A DNA stretch of 64,000 bases from Pelistega europaea (GTDB taxonomy: Bacteria; Pseudomonadota; Gammaproteobacteria; Burkholderiales; Burkholderiaceae_B). How positions within the stretch are numbered: the first letter of the stretch is position 1; every line of letters starts with the position of its first letter. Positions 9,940 through 18,354 of the stretch are shown here, one piece after another. Location of the stretch: contig NZ_JABGBO010000009.1 of the NCBI RefSeq assembly GCF_013133775.1, positions 1 through 64,000 of the forward strand, given 5' to 3'. A model generated the notes under the pieces. It saw only the letters and a program-made list of their open reading frames with translations, made no database searches and was not told the origin of the DNA. The translations under genes were made by a program, and so were the position numbers.

Positions 9940-10530
9940 ATGAACATTCCTGCTATTTATCTTGCTTCCGCTAGCCCTCGTCGTCATGAATTGCTCAATC
10001 AAATCGGTGTAGAGCATGAAATTCTGCGCGTACCAGCCCCCCCTGGTGAAGATGAACCCCAATTAGCAGGGGAAACCGCAGCTGACTATGTACAACGCAC
10101 CGCCCTAGAAAAAGCGTTACGCGCTCAGACCTATGTTCAACAACAAGAAATGCTTGTGCGCCCAATTCTTTCAGCTGATACTTGTGTGATTCTTAATGGC
10201 AAAGTTCTCGGTAAGCCAACAGACCCAATGGACGCTTCGCGTATTCTTTCTCAACTATCGGGTCATACTCACGAGGTCCACACCGCCGTGGTATTAGCCC
10301 ATCGAGAACTGCTACTAAAGGCAGTCTCTATCACTCACGTAACTATGCGTAAAATTACTATGAAAGAAATCGCCATGTATGTGGAAAGTGGAGAAGCTGA
10401 AGGAAAAGCAGGAGCCTATGGCATCCAAGGGCTGGCAGCTATATTTATTGAAAAAATTGAAGGCAGCTATAGTGGTGTGATGGGACTGCCACTCTACGAA
10501 ACGTGGAATTTATTAACCCAGCTAGCTTAA
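9940..10530 (+). CDS. Maf family nucleotide pyrophosphatase (YhdE-type, dTTP/UTP)
   Basis: Hydrolyses non-canonical or excess nucleoside triphosphates to the monophosphate. At 196 residues it has the family length. Diagnostic motifs are LASASPRRHELL at the N-terminus, SADTC with GKPTD in the middle, and GKAGAYGIQGLAA in the C-terminal half, which fits the dTTP/UTP-specific YhdE group better than the m7GTP-specific YceF group. In Bordetella, as I recall, the ribonuclease G gene rng follows; here the next gene is the convergent ispH. Confidence 0.92.
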   Translation: MNIPAIYLASASPRRHELLNQIGVEHEILRVPAPPGEDEPQLAGETAADYVQRTALEKALRAQTYVQQQEMLVRPILSADTCVILNGKVLGKPTDPMDASRILSQLSGHTHEVHTAVVLAHRELLLKAVSITHVTMRKITMKEIAMYVESGEAEGKAGAYGIQGLAAIFIEKIEGSYSGVMGLPLYETWNLLTQLA

Positions 10531-10625
10531 TTAGACCTAGAGATATTTGACTATCCCATCACTGACATCTGTAAAACCGATGCTAATCCAATCTCAATAG
10601 ATTAATTTAAAATTAAAATTATTAG

Positions 10626-10651
10626 GGTGGTTGGCATCACACCAAACCACC
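10626..10651 (-). terminator. hairpin between maf and ispH, possible terminator
   Basis: GGTGGTTGG at 10626-10634 pairs with CCAAACCACC at 10642-10651 with one bulged A. It lies between the two convergent genes. On the minus strand it is followed by an AT-rich, partly T-rich stretch, so it would best serve ispH. The T run is imperfect. Confidence 0.4.
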
Positions 10652-10682
10652 TGAAACACTAACTTATAAGGAATGCTGTTAA

Positions 10683-11630
10683 TTAACTATTCCCTAATTT
10701 TCTAGACAGCTCTTTTGGCAACGGGAATGAGACATTTTCCTCAATACCAGCCACTTTACGTACAGAAATTGCACCTAATTCTTTAAGGCGATTAATCACA
10801 TTTTGTACCAGTACTTCGGGAGCAGAGGCACCAGCTGTAATACCAATAGCCTGCTTCCCTTCAATCCATTCTGGTTGAATCATATTGGGGTCATCAACAA
10901 GATAAGACGGACAGCCTAGACGGGCAGCTACTTCACGTAAACGATTAGAGTTGGAACTATTAACACTTCCTACCACAAAGAATACATCACATTGTGGTGC
11001 AACCATTTTCACTGCATCTTGACGGTTTTGCGTGGCATAACAAATATCACTTTTCTTAGGGGCAACAATATTAGGGAAACGCTCGTGCAGTGCCTTAGTC
11101 ACTACTGTTGCATCATCTACAGATAAGGTTGTCTGGGTCACATAAGCAAGATTATCTGGATTATCCACCTCAAGTGCAGCCACATCTTCTGGGGTCTCTA
11201 CCAAGTACATTCGCCCAGCAGCCTGACCAAGTGTCCCCTCTACCTCGGGGTGCCCCTTGTGTCCAATCATAATGATTTCACGACCTGCTTCATGCATTTT
11301 GCGGACTTCCACATGCACCTTGGTCACGAGAGGACAAGTAGCATCAAACACTTTAAGACCTCGTTTTTCAGCCTCTTCTCGTACTGCTGCTGAAACCCCA
11401 TGTGCAGAAAACACCACAATATTGCCAGCAGGCACCTCATCTAACTCAGCAACAAAAATAGCCCCCTTGTCACGTAAAGACTGCACTACAAAGCGATTAT
11501 GAACAATCTCGTGACGCACATAAATCGGGGCTCCGTGAAGCTCTAAAGCACGCTCGACAATATCAATTGCCCTATCCACCCCTGCACAAAACCCTCGTGG
11601 CTCTGCCAATAAAATCTCTGCATTACTCAT
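10683..11630 (-). CDS. ispH: 4-hydroxy-3-methylbut-2-enyl diphosphate reductase
   Basis: Last enzyme of the non-mevalonate isoprenoid pathway, a [4Fe-4S] enzyme giving IPP and DMAPP. At 315 residues the length is usual. The three iron-sulfur cysteines appear in [12 protein letters not shown] (near residue 16), [11 protein letters not shown] (near 97) and [12 protein letters not shown] (near 198). The active-site context HEIVHN and [11 protein letters not shown] are conserved. It lies downstream of fkpB on the same strand, an arrangement common in beta- and gammaproteobacteria. The pathway partners ispD and ispF are at 56480-57832. Confidence 0.97.
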   Translation of the reverse strand: MSNAEILLAEPRGFCAGVDRAIDIVERALELHGAPIYVRHEIVHNRFVVQSLRDKGAIFVAELDEVPAGNIVVFSAHGVSAAVREEAEKRGLKVFDATCPLVTKVHVEVRKMHEAGREIIMIGHKGHPEVEGTLGQAAGRMYLVETPEDVAALEVDNPDNLAYVTQTTLSVDDATVVTKALHERFPNIVAPKKSDICYATQNRQDAVKMVAPQCDVFFVVGSVNSSNSNRLREVAARLGCPSYLVDDPNMIQPEWIEGKQAIGITAGASAPEVLVQNVINRLKELGAISVRKVAGIEENVSFPLPKELSRKLGNS

Positions 11631-11762
11631 TGACTACCTCATTCTTTTTACCACCAACCACTGTTTCACCTCATTAGTCCATATCATGTTCAGCATGACT
11701 TGCTTATCCACGAAACTCTCCTTATTACACATGCTGTTCAGATCAAGGCTTGAGGATTAACT

Positions 11763-12239
11763 TTACAGCACCCCTATGATTGATACATCAATTTTTAAAT
11801 CCACCCCAGCTAGTGGGTGATTGAAATCAAAAATCGCTTTATCGTCCTCAAAACGCTTAAATAAACCAGAGAATTTCCCTCCATTGGGAGCCGTGAACTC
11901 CACCAAGTCATTTTCTTCAAATGTAGCATTTTCACCTGCATTTTCAGCAAGCATTTTTTTTGTGACTGCTTGAATCAAATCAGGATTACGCTCCCCAAAA
12001 GCATCAACCGCTTTTAAATAATACGTAAACGACTCGCCCTCTTGATGCCCTAATAACGGTTTTTCTAGCGACTCAGGCCATTGCCCTATACCCATTTGAA
12101 GTGTTGCAGGCTTACCTGTATATGTATCAATAAACACAGAACCCTTGCCCTCTCCAGAGTCCAAAGAGATGCGATAGTTCAATGTGAGATAAGAATTAGG
12201 GTGGACAATTTTGTCCACAGTACTATCATTTTTTTGCAT
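11763..12239 (-). CDS. fkpB: FKBP-type peptidyl-prolyl cis-trans isomerase (SlpA-like)
   Basis: A 158-residue prolyl isomerase and chaperone of the SlyD/SlpA group. The FKBP half-domain begins at SYLTLNYRISLDSGEG. An inserted chaperone flap follows (AFGERNPDLIQAVTKKM), and the second FKBP strand set is at the C-terminus (FNHPLAGVDLKIDVSIIGVL). It lacks the histidine-rich metal-binding tail of SlyD, so FkpB/SlpA is the better name. It precedes ispH on the same strand and is divergent from radC, with only 48 bases between the starts. Confidence 0.88.
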   Translation of the reverse strand: MQKNDSTVDKIVHPNSYLTLNYRISLDSGEGKGSVFIDTYTGKPATLQMGIGQWPESLEKPLLGHQEGESFTYYLKAVDAFGERNPDLIQAVTKKMLAENAGENATFEENDLVEFTAPNGGKFSGLFKRFEDDKAIFDFNHPLAGVDLKIDVSIIGVL

Positions 12240-12287
12240 TTTCAGGCACGCTTATAAAAATCAACTTAAAGCGATATTTTAACGATT

Positions 12288-12965
12288 ATGAAGACTTCAC
12301 GCATGGAATATTTGCAACAACTTCCAAGAGAACGCATTATCAAACACGGTCCGAAAGTCCTCAGCACAGCAGAATTGCTTGCTATTGTGCTAGGGACAGG
12401 TACCAAGGGTAATAATGTGATTAGTTTCTGCCAGTCTCTTTTAGACCAATTTGGAGGAGTGAGAGCCTTATTAAACACCACCAGCGAAGAATTACGCCCA
12501 GTCAAAGGATTAGGCAATGCCAAAATCGCTCAGCTATTGGCACTCAAAGAACTTGCATTGCGTTCATTAGAGGAGCCTTTGCGTGACTCCAAGGTGTTTA
12601 ATAAGTCATCTGCTGTGAAACAATACTGCATTCAACTACTGGGGCACCTAGAGGTAGAACAATGTCATATCTTGTTTTTTAACAATGCCTTTAAACTATT
12701 ACATACTCAACTCGCCTCAGAAGGCACCATTGATAAAGCACAAATTTACCCAAGAGAAATCATTAAACTTGCCATACGCTTTCATGCCACCAATATCATT
12801 TTGGTACATAATCACCCCTCAGGCATCCCCAAACCTAGTGATGCCGATGTGCAATTCACTGATGATATAAAATGTGCGCTTGCACTTGTCGACATCCGTT
12901 TAGTTGACCATCTCATCATAGCCAACAATGAAGCCGTATCCCTAGCAGAAGAAGGCTACCTTTAA
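12288..12965 (+). CDS. radC: RadC family JAB-domain protein
   Basis: A 225-residue RadC protein with an N-terminal helix-hairpin-helix region (LRPVKGLGNAKIAQL, about residue 70) and a JAB/MPN metalloprotease-like domain. The metal-binding signature is complete: HNHPSGIPKPSDAD near residue 173, preceded by a conserved glutamate region. RadC was once linked to DNA repair, but its real function is uncertain. The start used here has only a weak ribosome site; an ATG five codons later (MEYLQQLPRER) is also possible. Confidence 0.93.
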   Translation: MKTSRMEYLQQLPRERIIKHGPKVLSTAELLAIVLGTGTKGNNVISFCQSLLDQFGGVRALLNTTSEELRPVKGLGNAKIAQLLALKELALRSLEEPLRDSKVFNKSSAVKQYCIQLLGHLEVEQCHILFFNNAFKLLHTQLASEGTIDKAQIYPREIIKLAIRFHATNIILVHNHPSGIPKPSDADVQFTDDIKCALALVDIRLVDHLIIANNEAVSLAEEGYL

Positions 12966-13097
12966 AAACTATTTATCAGTGATGACTTATACTGAGTTTC
13001 TCCAAGTCTAACATTTATCCACATTGTCAGTTAAATGACAACTTAAGCCCTCTGTTTATGATAAACCTAGAACATTACTAACTTTATTGGACCTACC

Positions 13098-13421
13098 ATG
13101 CACAACGAAGTCACCATTATTTTTAATGCACATGATCAGATGGAGTTTGACTTTTTCTCCCATGACAATTCTGAAGAAACTCGTAAAGCAGCTCGCATTT
13201 GGTTAGAGAATAAATGGGAGGAGCTAGAGTGCGAACCCCTACGTCCAAGCGGTAAAGTGTTGCTCCTTGATCGTATTCTTAGCATTGCTGATGCTCTGGG
13301 TTATCATTGGTGCCAAGCTCACCCCAAAGAAGCCCAAGAGTTCGCTGAACAATGTGCATTAGCATTGGACTCCGTAACAGTCACTATTGACCTGCCCAAT
13401 TTCTCAATTAGCTCTAATTAA
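13098..13421 (+). CDS. hypothetical small acidic protein
   Basis: A 107-residue cytoplasmic protein I do not recognise. It is acidic, with no signal peptide or membrane segment. Visible features are FNAHDQMEFDFFSHDN near the N-terminus, then RKAARIWLENKWEELE, a leucine-rich LLLDRILSIADALGY, and three cysteines without a metal-binding spacing. The start is preceded by GACCTACC, a weak ribosome site, but the base and codon use resembles that of neighbouring genes, so I regard it as real. It is between radC and rpmE2 on the same strand. Confidence 0.6.
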   Translation: MHNEVTIIFNAHDQMEFDFFSHDNSEETRKAARIWLENKWEELECEPLRPSGKVLLLDRILSIADALGYHWCQAHPKEAQEFAEQCALALDSVTVTIDLPNFSISSN

Positions 13422-13721
13422 GCAGACACCCTGAGACATTGTTGATGTTTTGCACTGCACGCCATAGATCTCTTACCATGCCGACACCCTCCTGCATCAC
13501 AAATAGGTGGCATATTACAGGGGAAATAGGCGTGTTACCATCCTAGTATGTGTTGCCACCACACAACTTTTTTACATTATTAGTGTAAATTTCAAGTAAC
13601 AACATACACTTTATTAGCCCATTAACGCCATTTCTCCTGTATAATGGCGAATTCAATCTTGGATACGTGGCAGGACATGGTGTTTTCTGCAGGCGACCCA
13701 CTATATCTTTAAGGAATTGAC
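13422..13721 (+). promoter_or_regulatory. leader region of rpmE2 with -10 box
   Basis: A 300-base gap. TATAAT at 13640-13645 is the likely -10 of rpmE2, giving a 5' leader of about 70 bases. Upstream are two inverted repeats: GGTGGCA at 13506-13512 with TGCCACC at 13554-13560, and AGTGTA near 13582 with TACACT near 13605. Whether either is an operator, for example for a zinc regulator, cannot be decided from sequence alone. I see no gene. Confidence 0.45.
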
Positions 13722-13982
13722 ATGAAAGAAGGCATTCACCCAGAATACCGCGAAGTGGTGTTTTTAGACCAACAAACTGGTAATAACGTCATCATTCGCT
13801 CTACTGTACAAACTCGTGAAACTATCGAGTTAGATGGTAAAACTTACCCACTATTTAAATGTGATGTGACTGCAGAGTCTCACCCATTCTACACTGGTGC
13901 TCAAACTCGTATCGTTGAAACTGGTCGCGTTGAGAAATTCCGCGCTCGTTTCGCACGTACTGCTGGTACACTTAAGAAATAA
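13722..13982 (+). CDS. rpmE2: 50S ribosomal protein L31 type B
   Basis: Ribosomal protein bL31, B type, 86 residues. It starts [20 protein letters not shown] and shows FYTGAQTR and a basic C-terminus ([14 protein letters not shown]). It lacks the four zinc-binding cysteines of the A type; only one cysteine is present. In many bacteria the cysteine-free paralogue replaces the zinc form when zinc is low, but in some lineages it is the only copy, and this window does not show which. AAGGAA precedes the ATG and a strong terminator follows. Confidence 0.95.
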   Translation: MKEGIHPEYREVVFLDQQTGNNVIIRSTVQTRETIELDGKTYPLFKCDVTAESHPFYTGAQTRIVETGRVEKFRARFARTAGTLKK

Positions 13983-14007
13983 TTCTAAGTTACCTCTAGC
14001 ACTCAAG

Positions 14008-14034
14008 AAGCAGCTTCTCACAAGCTGCTTTTTT
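14008..14034 (+). terminator. rho-independent terminator of rpmE2
   Basis: AAGCAGCTT at 14008-14016 and AAGCTGCTT at 14022-14030 form a perfect nine-base-pair stem with a five-base loop. A run of Ts follows directly. It lies 26 bases past the rpmE2 stop. Confidence 0.88.
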
Positions 14035-14160
14035 ATTGTTATTTTTAGATTATATGGGTGGGACAACAACATCTTGCCAAAATTGGCAATAGTCATATGT
14101 CTACATAAGGATATGACTACTTCGAATAACAGTCTTCCCCACCATGCAATATAGATTGCC

Positions 14161-14169
14161 TGATATAAT
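14161..14169 (+). promoter_or_regulatory. extended -10 upstream of the glycosyltransferase gene
   Basis: TGATATAAT reads as an extended -10 (TG, A, TATAAT), ending 45 bases before the GTG start of the next gene. No clear -35 is seen. Confidence 0.5.
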
Positions 14170-14214
14170 GGCAACTGTTTTGAGTAATCGACGTATTTTA
14201 AACGTATAAAAATC

Positions 14215-15981
14215 GTGGTATCTACACAAAGAAAAACCCCTGCTAGACTTGCTAGCCCAGCAGCCAGAAAATTACCTAGAAAAATTCTCTTTTGGTTCAT
14301 GCTCGCTTATATTGTGGCGGGTCTATTCGGTCGTGACCCTTGGAAGACAGACGATGTGGCAGGCATTGCTTCTATGCTATCAGCTGTCAATGATGGGCAT
14401 TGGGTGACATCCTATATTGGATTAATTCCCTACACCGATCACGGCCCACTTACTAGTATGATTGGCGGGCTGTTCATCAAAATCTTCAGTCCTCTTTTTG
14501 CTTTATTTACGAATACTCTTGATGCACAGATTATTGCTGCACGCTTGCCCAACTTTATCTACTTCTTTGGAATGATGTGGGGAGTTTGGTATGGTACTTA
14601 TGTATTAGCACGCCGCCCAGAAGCCCAGCCATTATCCTTACCTTTTGGTGGTGAGCCTAACCCTCGTGACTATGGTCGCATGATGGCCGATGTTGCTTTC
14701 TTCTTTATGTTAGCCACTGTCGGCATTGTTATCCGCACCCACGAGACCAGTTTTTATCCTCTGTTAATCTGCTTGCATTCTCTAGCCTTTTATGGCGTTG
14801 TGCAGTTACTTAACCATCCCACACAAGGTAGCCTTGTCGTAGGGACAGTAATGGCTTTAACATTTATGACTCGCGGATTTATTGGTGTAGCCCCCATCCT
14901 TCTTGTCACTATTTTCTTGTTTTTTAGTAAAGTTTATTCTTTTCGACTTAAAGTATTCCTCTTTTTAAGTCTTGTTCTTGCTAGTCTACTCAGCGTCATC
15001 TGGATTACAAGTGCACATGATATGGATCCCGGATGGGTGACTTTATGGTGGAGAGAACAACTACAGACATTTTCACTACCTCAGTTTACAGGCACACTAA
15101 AAAGCCTACGTGACCTTGCTTGGTTTTTATGGCCTAGCTGGCCTTTTGCCTTGTTTGCATTATGGAGCTGGCGTAAATGGTTTGATGTACCGCATATTTT
15201 TATCCCTGCTTGCTTTATCATAGCTAACCTTATCATGATTCTTGTCTCTCATGAGGCTTTTGAAGCTGAGTACGGTCCTATCACTATGGCATGTGCTGCT
15301 CTGGCTGCCATGTCCATTCCTACCTTAAAACGCAGCGTGATCAATCTTTTAGATTGGTATTCTATTATGGTGGTTACGCTTGGTCTATTAGCTATCTGGG
15401 TCGGTTGGTCAGCCCTTTACTTTGGAACACCCCCACAAATTCATCGCAACATTATGCGTCTCATACCAGGCTTTGATACGACCATTCCTTGGATTGCTGG
15501 CATTATAGGGGTGATTATCTGCCTATTTTGGTACAAAGCTGTTGCATGGCGACTTAAAGCAAATCCTACCGCTAGATGGAGAGGTATTATGCTTACAGCG
15601 GCTGGCACCATTATCTCTTGGTTATTATTGTCAACCCTTTGGCTACCTGCTATTGACTATAACCGCTCTTATCGCAGTGTTGGAGCCTCACTTGCTCAGA
15701 CCATCCAAACCCAGGCTCCTGAGTATGACTGCGCCCTTACTATTGATGTTAATCAAGGGCAAGCAGCGGCATTTGCCACATTCGCTCAGCTACGCCTATC
15801 TCGATTACCTCACTGCCGATACGCTCTGATACAGGCCAATGATGCCCAAAGTCTTGCCACAATCCAGCAAAACTATGCAGGCAGGATTATATGGAGAGGG
15901 CGTCGCCCATCTGACCGTCATGGAGAAACCTTTTTATTCATTGATTTAGCAACAAATAAAGCGCATAATAACTCACTATAA
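14215..15981 (+). CDS. GT-C fold membrane glycosyltransferase (ArnT/PMT-like)
   Basis: A 588-residue polytopic inner-membrane protein resembling ArnT and other GT-C transferases that use lipid-linked sugars. After a basic N-terminus comes a first membrane segment (about 25-42). A periplasmic loop follows with acidic residues, RDPWKTDDVAG, where GT-C enzymes keep a catalytic aspartate. A further dozen or so hydrophobic segments follow, with a soluble domain of about 100 residues at the C-terminus that carries two cysteines (EYDCALT, LPHCRYA). The start is GTG. Acceptor and sugar are unknown; lipid A or another glycan is possible. norM follows on the same strand. Confidence 0.75.
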   Translation: MVSTQRKTPARLASPAARKLPRKILFWFMLAYIVAGLFGRDPWKTDDVAGIASMLSAVNDGHWVTSYIGLIPYTDHGPLTSMIGGLFIKIFSPLFALFTNTLDAQIIAARLPNFIYFFGMMWGVWYGTYVLARRPEAQPLSLPFGGEPNPRDYGRMMADVAFFFMLATVGIVIRTHETSFYPLLICLHSLAFYGVVQLLNHPTQGSLVVGTVMALTFMTRGFIGVAPILLVTIFLFFSKVYSFRLKVFLFLSLVLASLLSVIWITSAHDMDPGWVTLWWREQLQTFSLPQFTGTLKSLRDLAWFLWPSWPFALFALWSWRKWFDVPHIFIPACFIIANLIMILVSHEAFEAEYGPITMACAALAAMSIPTLKRSVINLLDWYSIMVVTLGLLAIWVGWSALYFGTPPQIHRNIMRLIPGFDTTIPWIAGIIGVIICLFWYKAVAWRLKANPTARWRGIMLTAAGTIISWLLLSTLWLPAIDYNRSYRSVGASLAQTIQTQAPEYDCALTIDVNQGQAAAFATFAQLRLSRLPHCRYALIQANDAQSLATIQQNYAGRIIWRGRRPSDRHGETFLFIDLATNKAHNNSL

Positions 15982-16089
15982 GACAATATCCTCAAAGGGG
16001 GAGGCCCTCTCCCCTTACTTTACGCCGAACCTCTCATATCCGCAGAAACCTTTCTGCTTACAGGTGTTATTTCCAACCATAGTAGCAAT

Positions 16090-17478
16090 ATGACGCAGAG
16101 TACTCCACAGATTCGTAAATCGTTGATTCAGCAGGCTTGGCCTATCCTTATTGGGCAATGGGCAAGCATGGCTTTTGGTGTATTAGATACCATGATGCTA
16201 GGGAATTTTAATGCACAATCCCTGCAAGCGATGAGTTTGGCTGCTTCTATCTTTATTACAGTAAATGTAAGCCTTATGGGGGTCGTACATGCATTGATTC
16301 CTATTACATCCCAACTGTTTGGAGCACAGAAAAATAAAGAAATTGGGGTTATGTGGGGACAAGGTATTTGGTTAGCCTTATTTCTTTCTCTCACGGTTGG
16401 TCTATTATTGTTATTTCCTGACCAATGGCTCCGTTACTCTGGCAGAATTGATCCAGAGGTACGCAATGAAGTCACCAATTACCTATTAATTTCATTCTTT
16501 GCTATTCCTGCAGCGTTGATGTTCCGTGCAGTATATGCCCTATGTACCTCAGCCTCACGTCCAAAACATGTCATGTATATTAATGTCGCTAGTATTGCAG
16601 TTAAAGCACTATTGAATTGGGCGTTAATTTTTGGGCATTTGGGTCTTCCGTCACTGGGTAGTGTAGGTGCAGCCCTATCCACTATGATTGTGAGTTGGTT
16701 TACCCTATTTTTAGGGTTATGGATTGTTTTCTCAGATGGTTATTATCGACAATTTGAACTCCAGCTAGGCTTACCTAAAATAGATAAGATTATCGAGTTA
16801 CTTAAACTTGGTCTGCCAATGGGGGGCTCTTACTTTGTAGAAGTCAGCGCCTTTACTTTTATGGCATTACTCGTCAGCCGCGAAGGTACCTTTGTTGCAG
16901 GGGGACATCAGATTATGTCTAATCTGGCTGCCATCCTTTATATGATGCCACAATCTATTGGGATTGCTACTGCTGCTTTATCTGCTCACGCCATTGGTCG
17001 CCGAGACTATCCTCTATCACATCGCATTAGTACCCAAGGCTTATTACTCGGCTTCAGTGGGGCTGTTATCAGTAGCCTCATTGTTTTCTTTGGTAAACCC
17101 TTTATTATTTACCTCTATACCAATGATACACAGGTAGCCCTAATGGCTGCTAGCTTATTAACACTAATGCCATTCTTCCACTTGTTTGACCACTTCCAAT
17201 GCATTATCACCTATATTCTACGTGCCCATAAAATTGCAACTATCCCATTTATGACTCAGACAGTATTGCTTCTTGGCCTAGGACTCGGTGGTGGTTATTA
17301 CTTTGGATATGGTTCTGGATATGGACTATTAGCGTGGTTAAGTCATATTGTGACCCCCAACTCAACACTTGGAGTGTCTAGTTTATGGATTATGTGCTGT
17401 GTAGCACTTGCTTCCTGTGGTGCGATATTAGCCTTATGGTATAGGACGATTATCCGACGTTTACTTGTCGAAAAATAG
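16090..17478 (+). CDS. MATE family multidrug efflux transporter
   Basis: A 462-residue inner-membrane exporter of the MATE family (NorM branch), with about twelve hydrophobic segments in two similar halves. Typical early sequence is AWPILIGQWASMAFGVLDTMMLG. Paired motifs near the start of the second half include LKLGLPMGGSYFVEVSAF. MATE pumps of this type use sodium or proton gradients to expel cationic drugs. It lies 108 bases after the GT-C gene and may be cotranscribed. Substrates cannot be inferred. Confidence 0.92.
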   Translation: MTQSTPQIRKSLIQQAWPILIGQWASMAFGVLDTMMLGNFNAQSLQAMSLAASIFITVNVSLMGVVHALIPITSQLFGAQKNKEIGVMWGQGIWLALFLSLTVGLLLLFPDQWLRYSGRIDPEVRNEVTNYLLISFFAIPAALMFRAVYALCTSASRPKHVMYINVASIAVKALLNWALIFGHLGLPSLGSVGAALSTMIVSWFTLFLGLWIVFSDGYYRQFELQLGLPKIDKIIELLKLGLPMGGSYFVEVSAFTFMALLVSREGTFVAGGHQIMSNLAAILYMMPQSIGIATAALSAHAIGRRDYPLSHRISTQGLLLGFSGAVISSLIVFFGKPFIIYLYTNDTQVALMAASLLTLMPFFHLFDHFQCIITYILRAHKIATIPFMTQTVLLLGLGLGGGYYFGYGSGYGLLAWLSHIVTPNSTLGVSSLWIMCCVALASCGAILALWYRTIIRRLLVEK

Positions 17479-17860
17479 CCTATACCTTAAAATTTCTTCG
17501 CAAGTCCTGTTTGATAGGTTATAGTGTCCAATTTTATTGGCAAAATTTATTATCGGAATTTATTGTCTGGACTTATTGTCTGGATGCCAAAGTCTAAGCA
17601 GTTGCCGACCTCTCATTTAGTGATATGCTCTTCTCTTAATACTTAAAATATTGGTAGATAATAGTTAAGTATTCAGCGAGAATGCAACACTAATGAATAA
17701 AAAACTCATTGATATTATTGCATTATTTATATTCTCATTATATAATTTTAGATTAACCTGTGAAGTTTATTAGGGTTTTTAAACTATAAGAAACTACACA
17801 GATTTTTACTAAGGCAGATCTGGGCCAACAATCAGGTCTATTAACTTAACGAGGTGTAAT
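17479..17860 (+). other. intergenic region with 13-base tandem repeat and the rpmB leader
   Basis: A 382-base gap without a gene. It holds two adjacent copies of TTATTGTCTGGA at 17560-17571 and 17573-17584, the rpmB promoter at 17718-17746, and about 110 bases of 5' leader before rpmB. Confidence 0.6.
17718..17746 (+). promoter_or_regulatory. sigma-70 promoter of rpmB-rpmG
   Basis: The -35 box TTGCAT at 17718-17723 and a perfect -10 box TATAAT at 17741-17746 are spaced by 17 bases. Transcription would start near 17753, leaving a leader of about 108 bases before rpmB. Confidence 0.7.
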
Positions 17861-18097
17861 ATGGCAAAAGTATGCCAACTAACCGGCAAGCGCCCAATGT
17901 CCGGTAACAATGTTTCTCATGCGCACAACAAAACTAAGCGTCGTTTCTTACCAAACCTTCAAACTCGTCGTTTCTGGGTTGAGAGCGAAAACCGCTGGGT
18001 ACGTCTTCGCATTTCTACTAATGCGTTGCGCACTATTGATAAGAAAGGCATTGATGCAGTTATTGCTGAAATGCGTGCTAATGGTCAATCAGTTTAA
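17861..18097 (+). CDS. rpmB: 50S ribosomal protein L28
   Basis: Ribosomal protein bL28 of 78 residues. It begins [20 protein letters not shown] and continues with [18 protein letters not shown], both standard signatures. The GAGGTG ribosome site precedes the ATG. It is followed after 41 bases by rpmG, the usual pair, and both share the promoter at 17718. Confidence 0.98.
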   Translation: MAKVCQLTGKRPMSGNNVSHAHNKTKRRFLPNLQTRRFWVESENRWVRLRISTNALRTIDKKGIDAVIAEMRANGQSV

Positions 18098-18138
18098 GCC
18101 TTGGGTGCTTAAATTTCATTATTCCCTAGGAGCTTAAC

Positions 18139-18306
18139 ATGGCAAAAGGTATTCGTGAAAAAATCAAATTAGAGTCTAGTGCTGGTACTGGTCACTTCTA
18201 TACTACGACTAAGAACAAACGTAGCATGCCAGAAAAGATGGTCATCAAGAAATATGATCCAGTTGCTCGCAAGCATGTAGAATACAAAGAGACTAAACTT
18301 AAATAA
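18139..18306 (+). CDS. rpmG: 50S ribosomal protein L33
   Basis: Ribosomal protein bL33 of 55 residues. It starts [18 protein letters not shown] and has [15 protein letters not shown] and a basic C-terminus ([18 protein letters not shown]). It is the cysteine-free form without zinc ribbon ligands. The ribosome site TAGGAGC lies nine bases upstream. It is second in the rpmB-rpmG pair and is closed by the terminator at 18326. Confidence 0.97.
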   Translation: MAKGIREKIKLESSAGTGHFYTTTKNKRSMPEKMVIKKYDPVARKHVEYKETKLK

Positions 18307-18325
18307 TCCGTTTAGCCTCCTAATA

Positions 18326-18353
18326 AAAACCTCGCTAATTAGCGAGGTTTTTT
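18326..18353. terminator. bidirectional terminator after rpmG
   Basis: A perfect palindrome around CTCGCTAATTAGCGAG, extended by A on the left and T on the right, spans 18326-18353. It has a T run on both strands, so it can end rpmG from the left and the acyltransferase gene (stop at 18355) from the right. Confidence 0.85.
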
Positions 18354-18354
18354 G

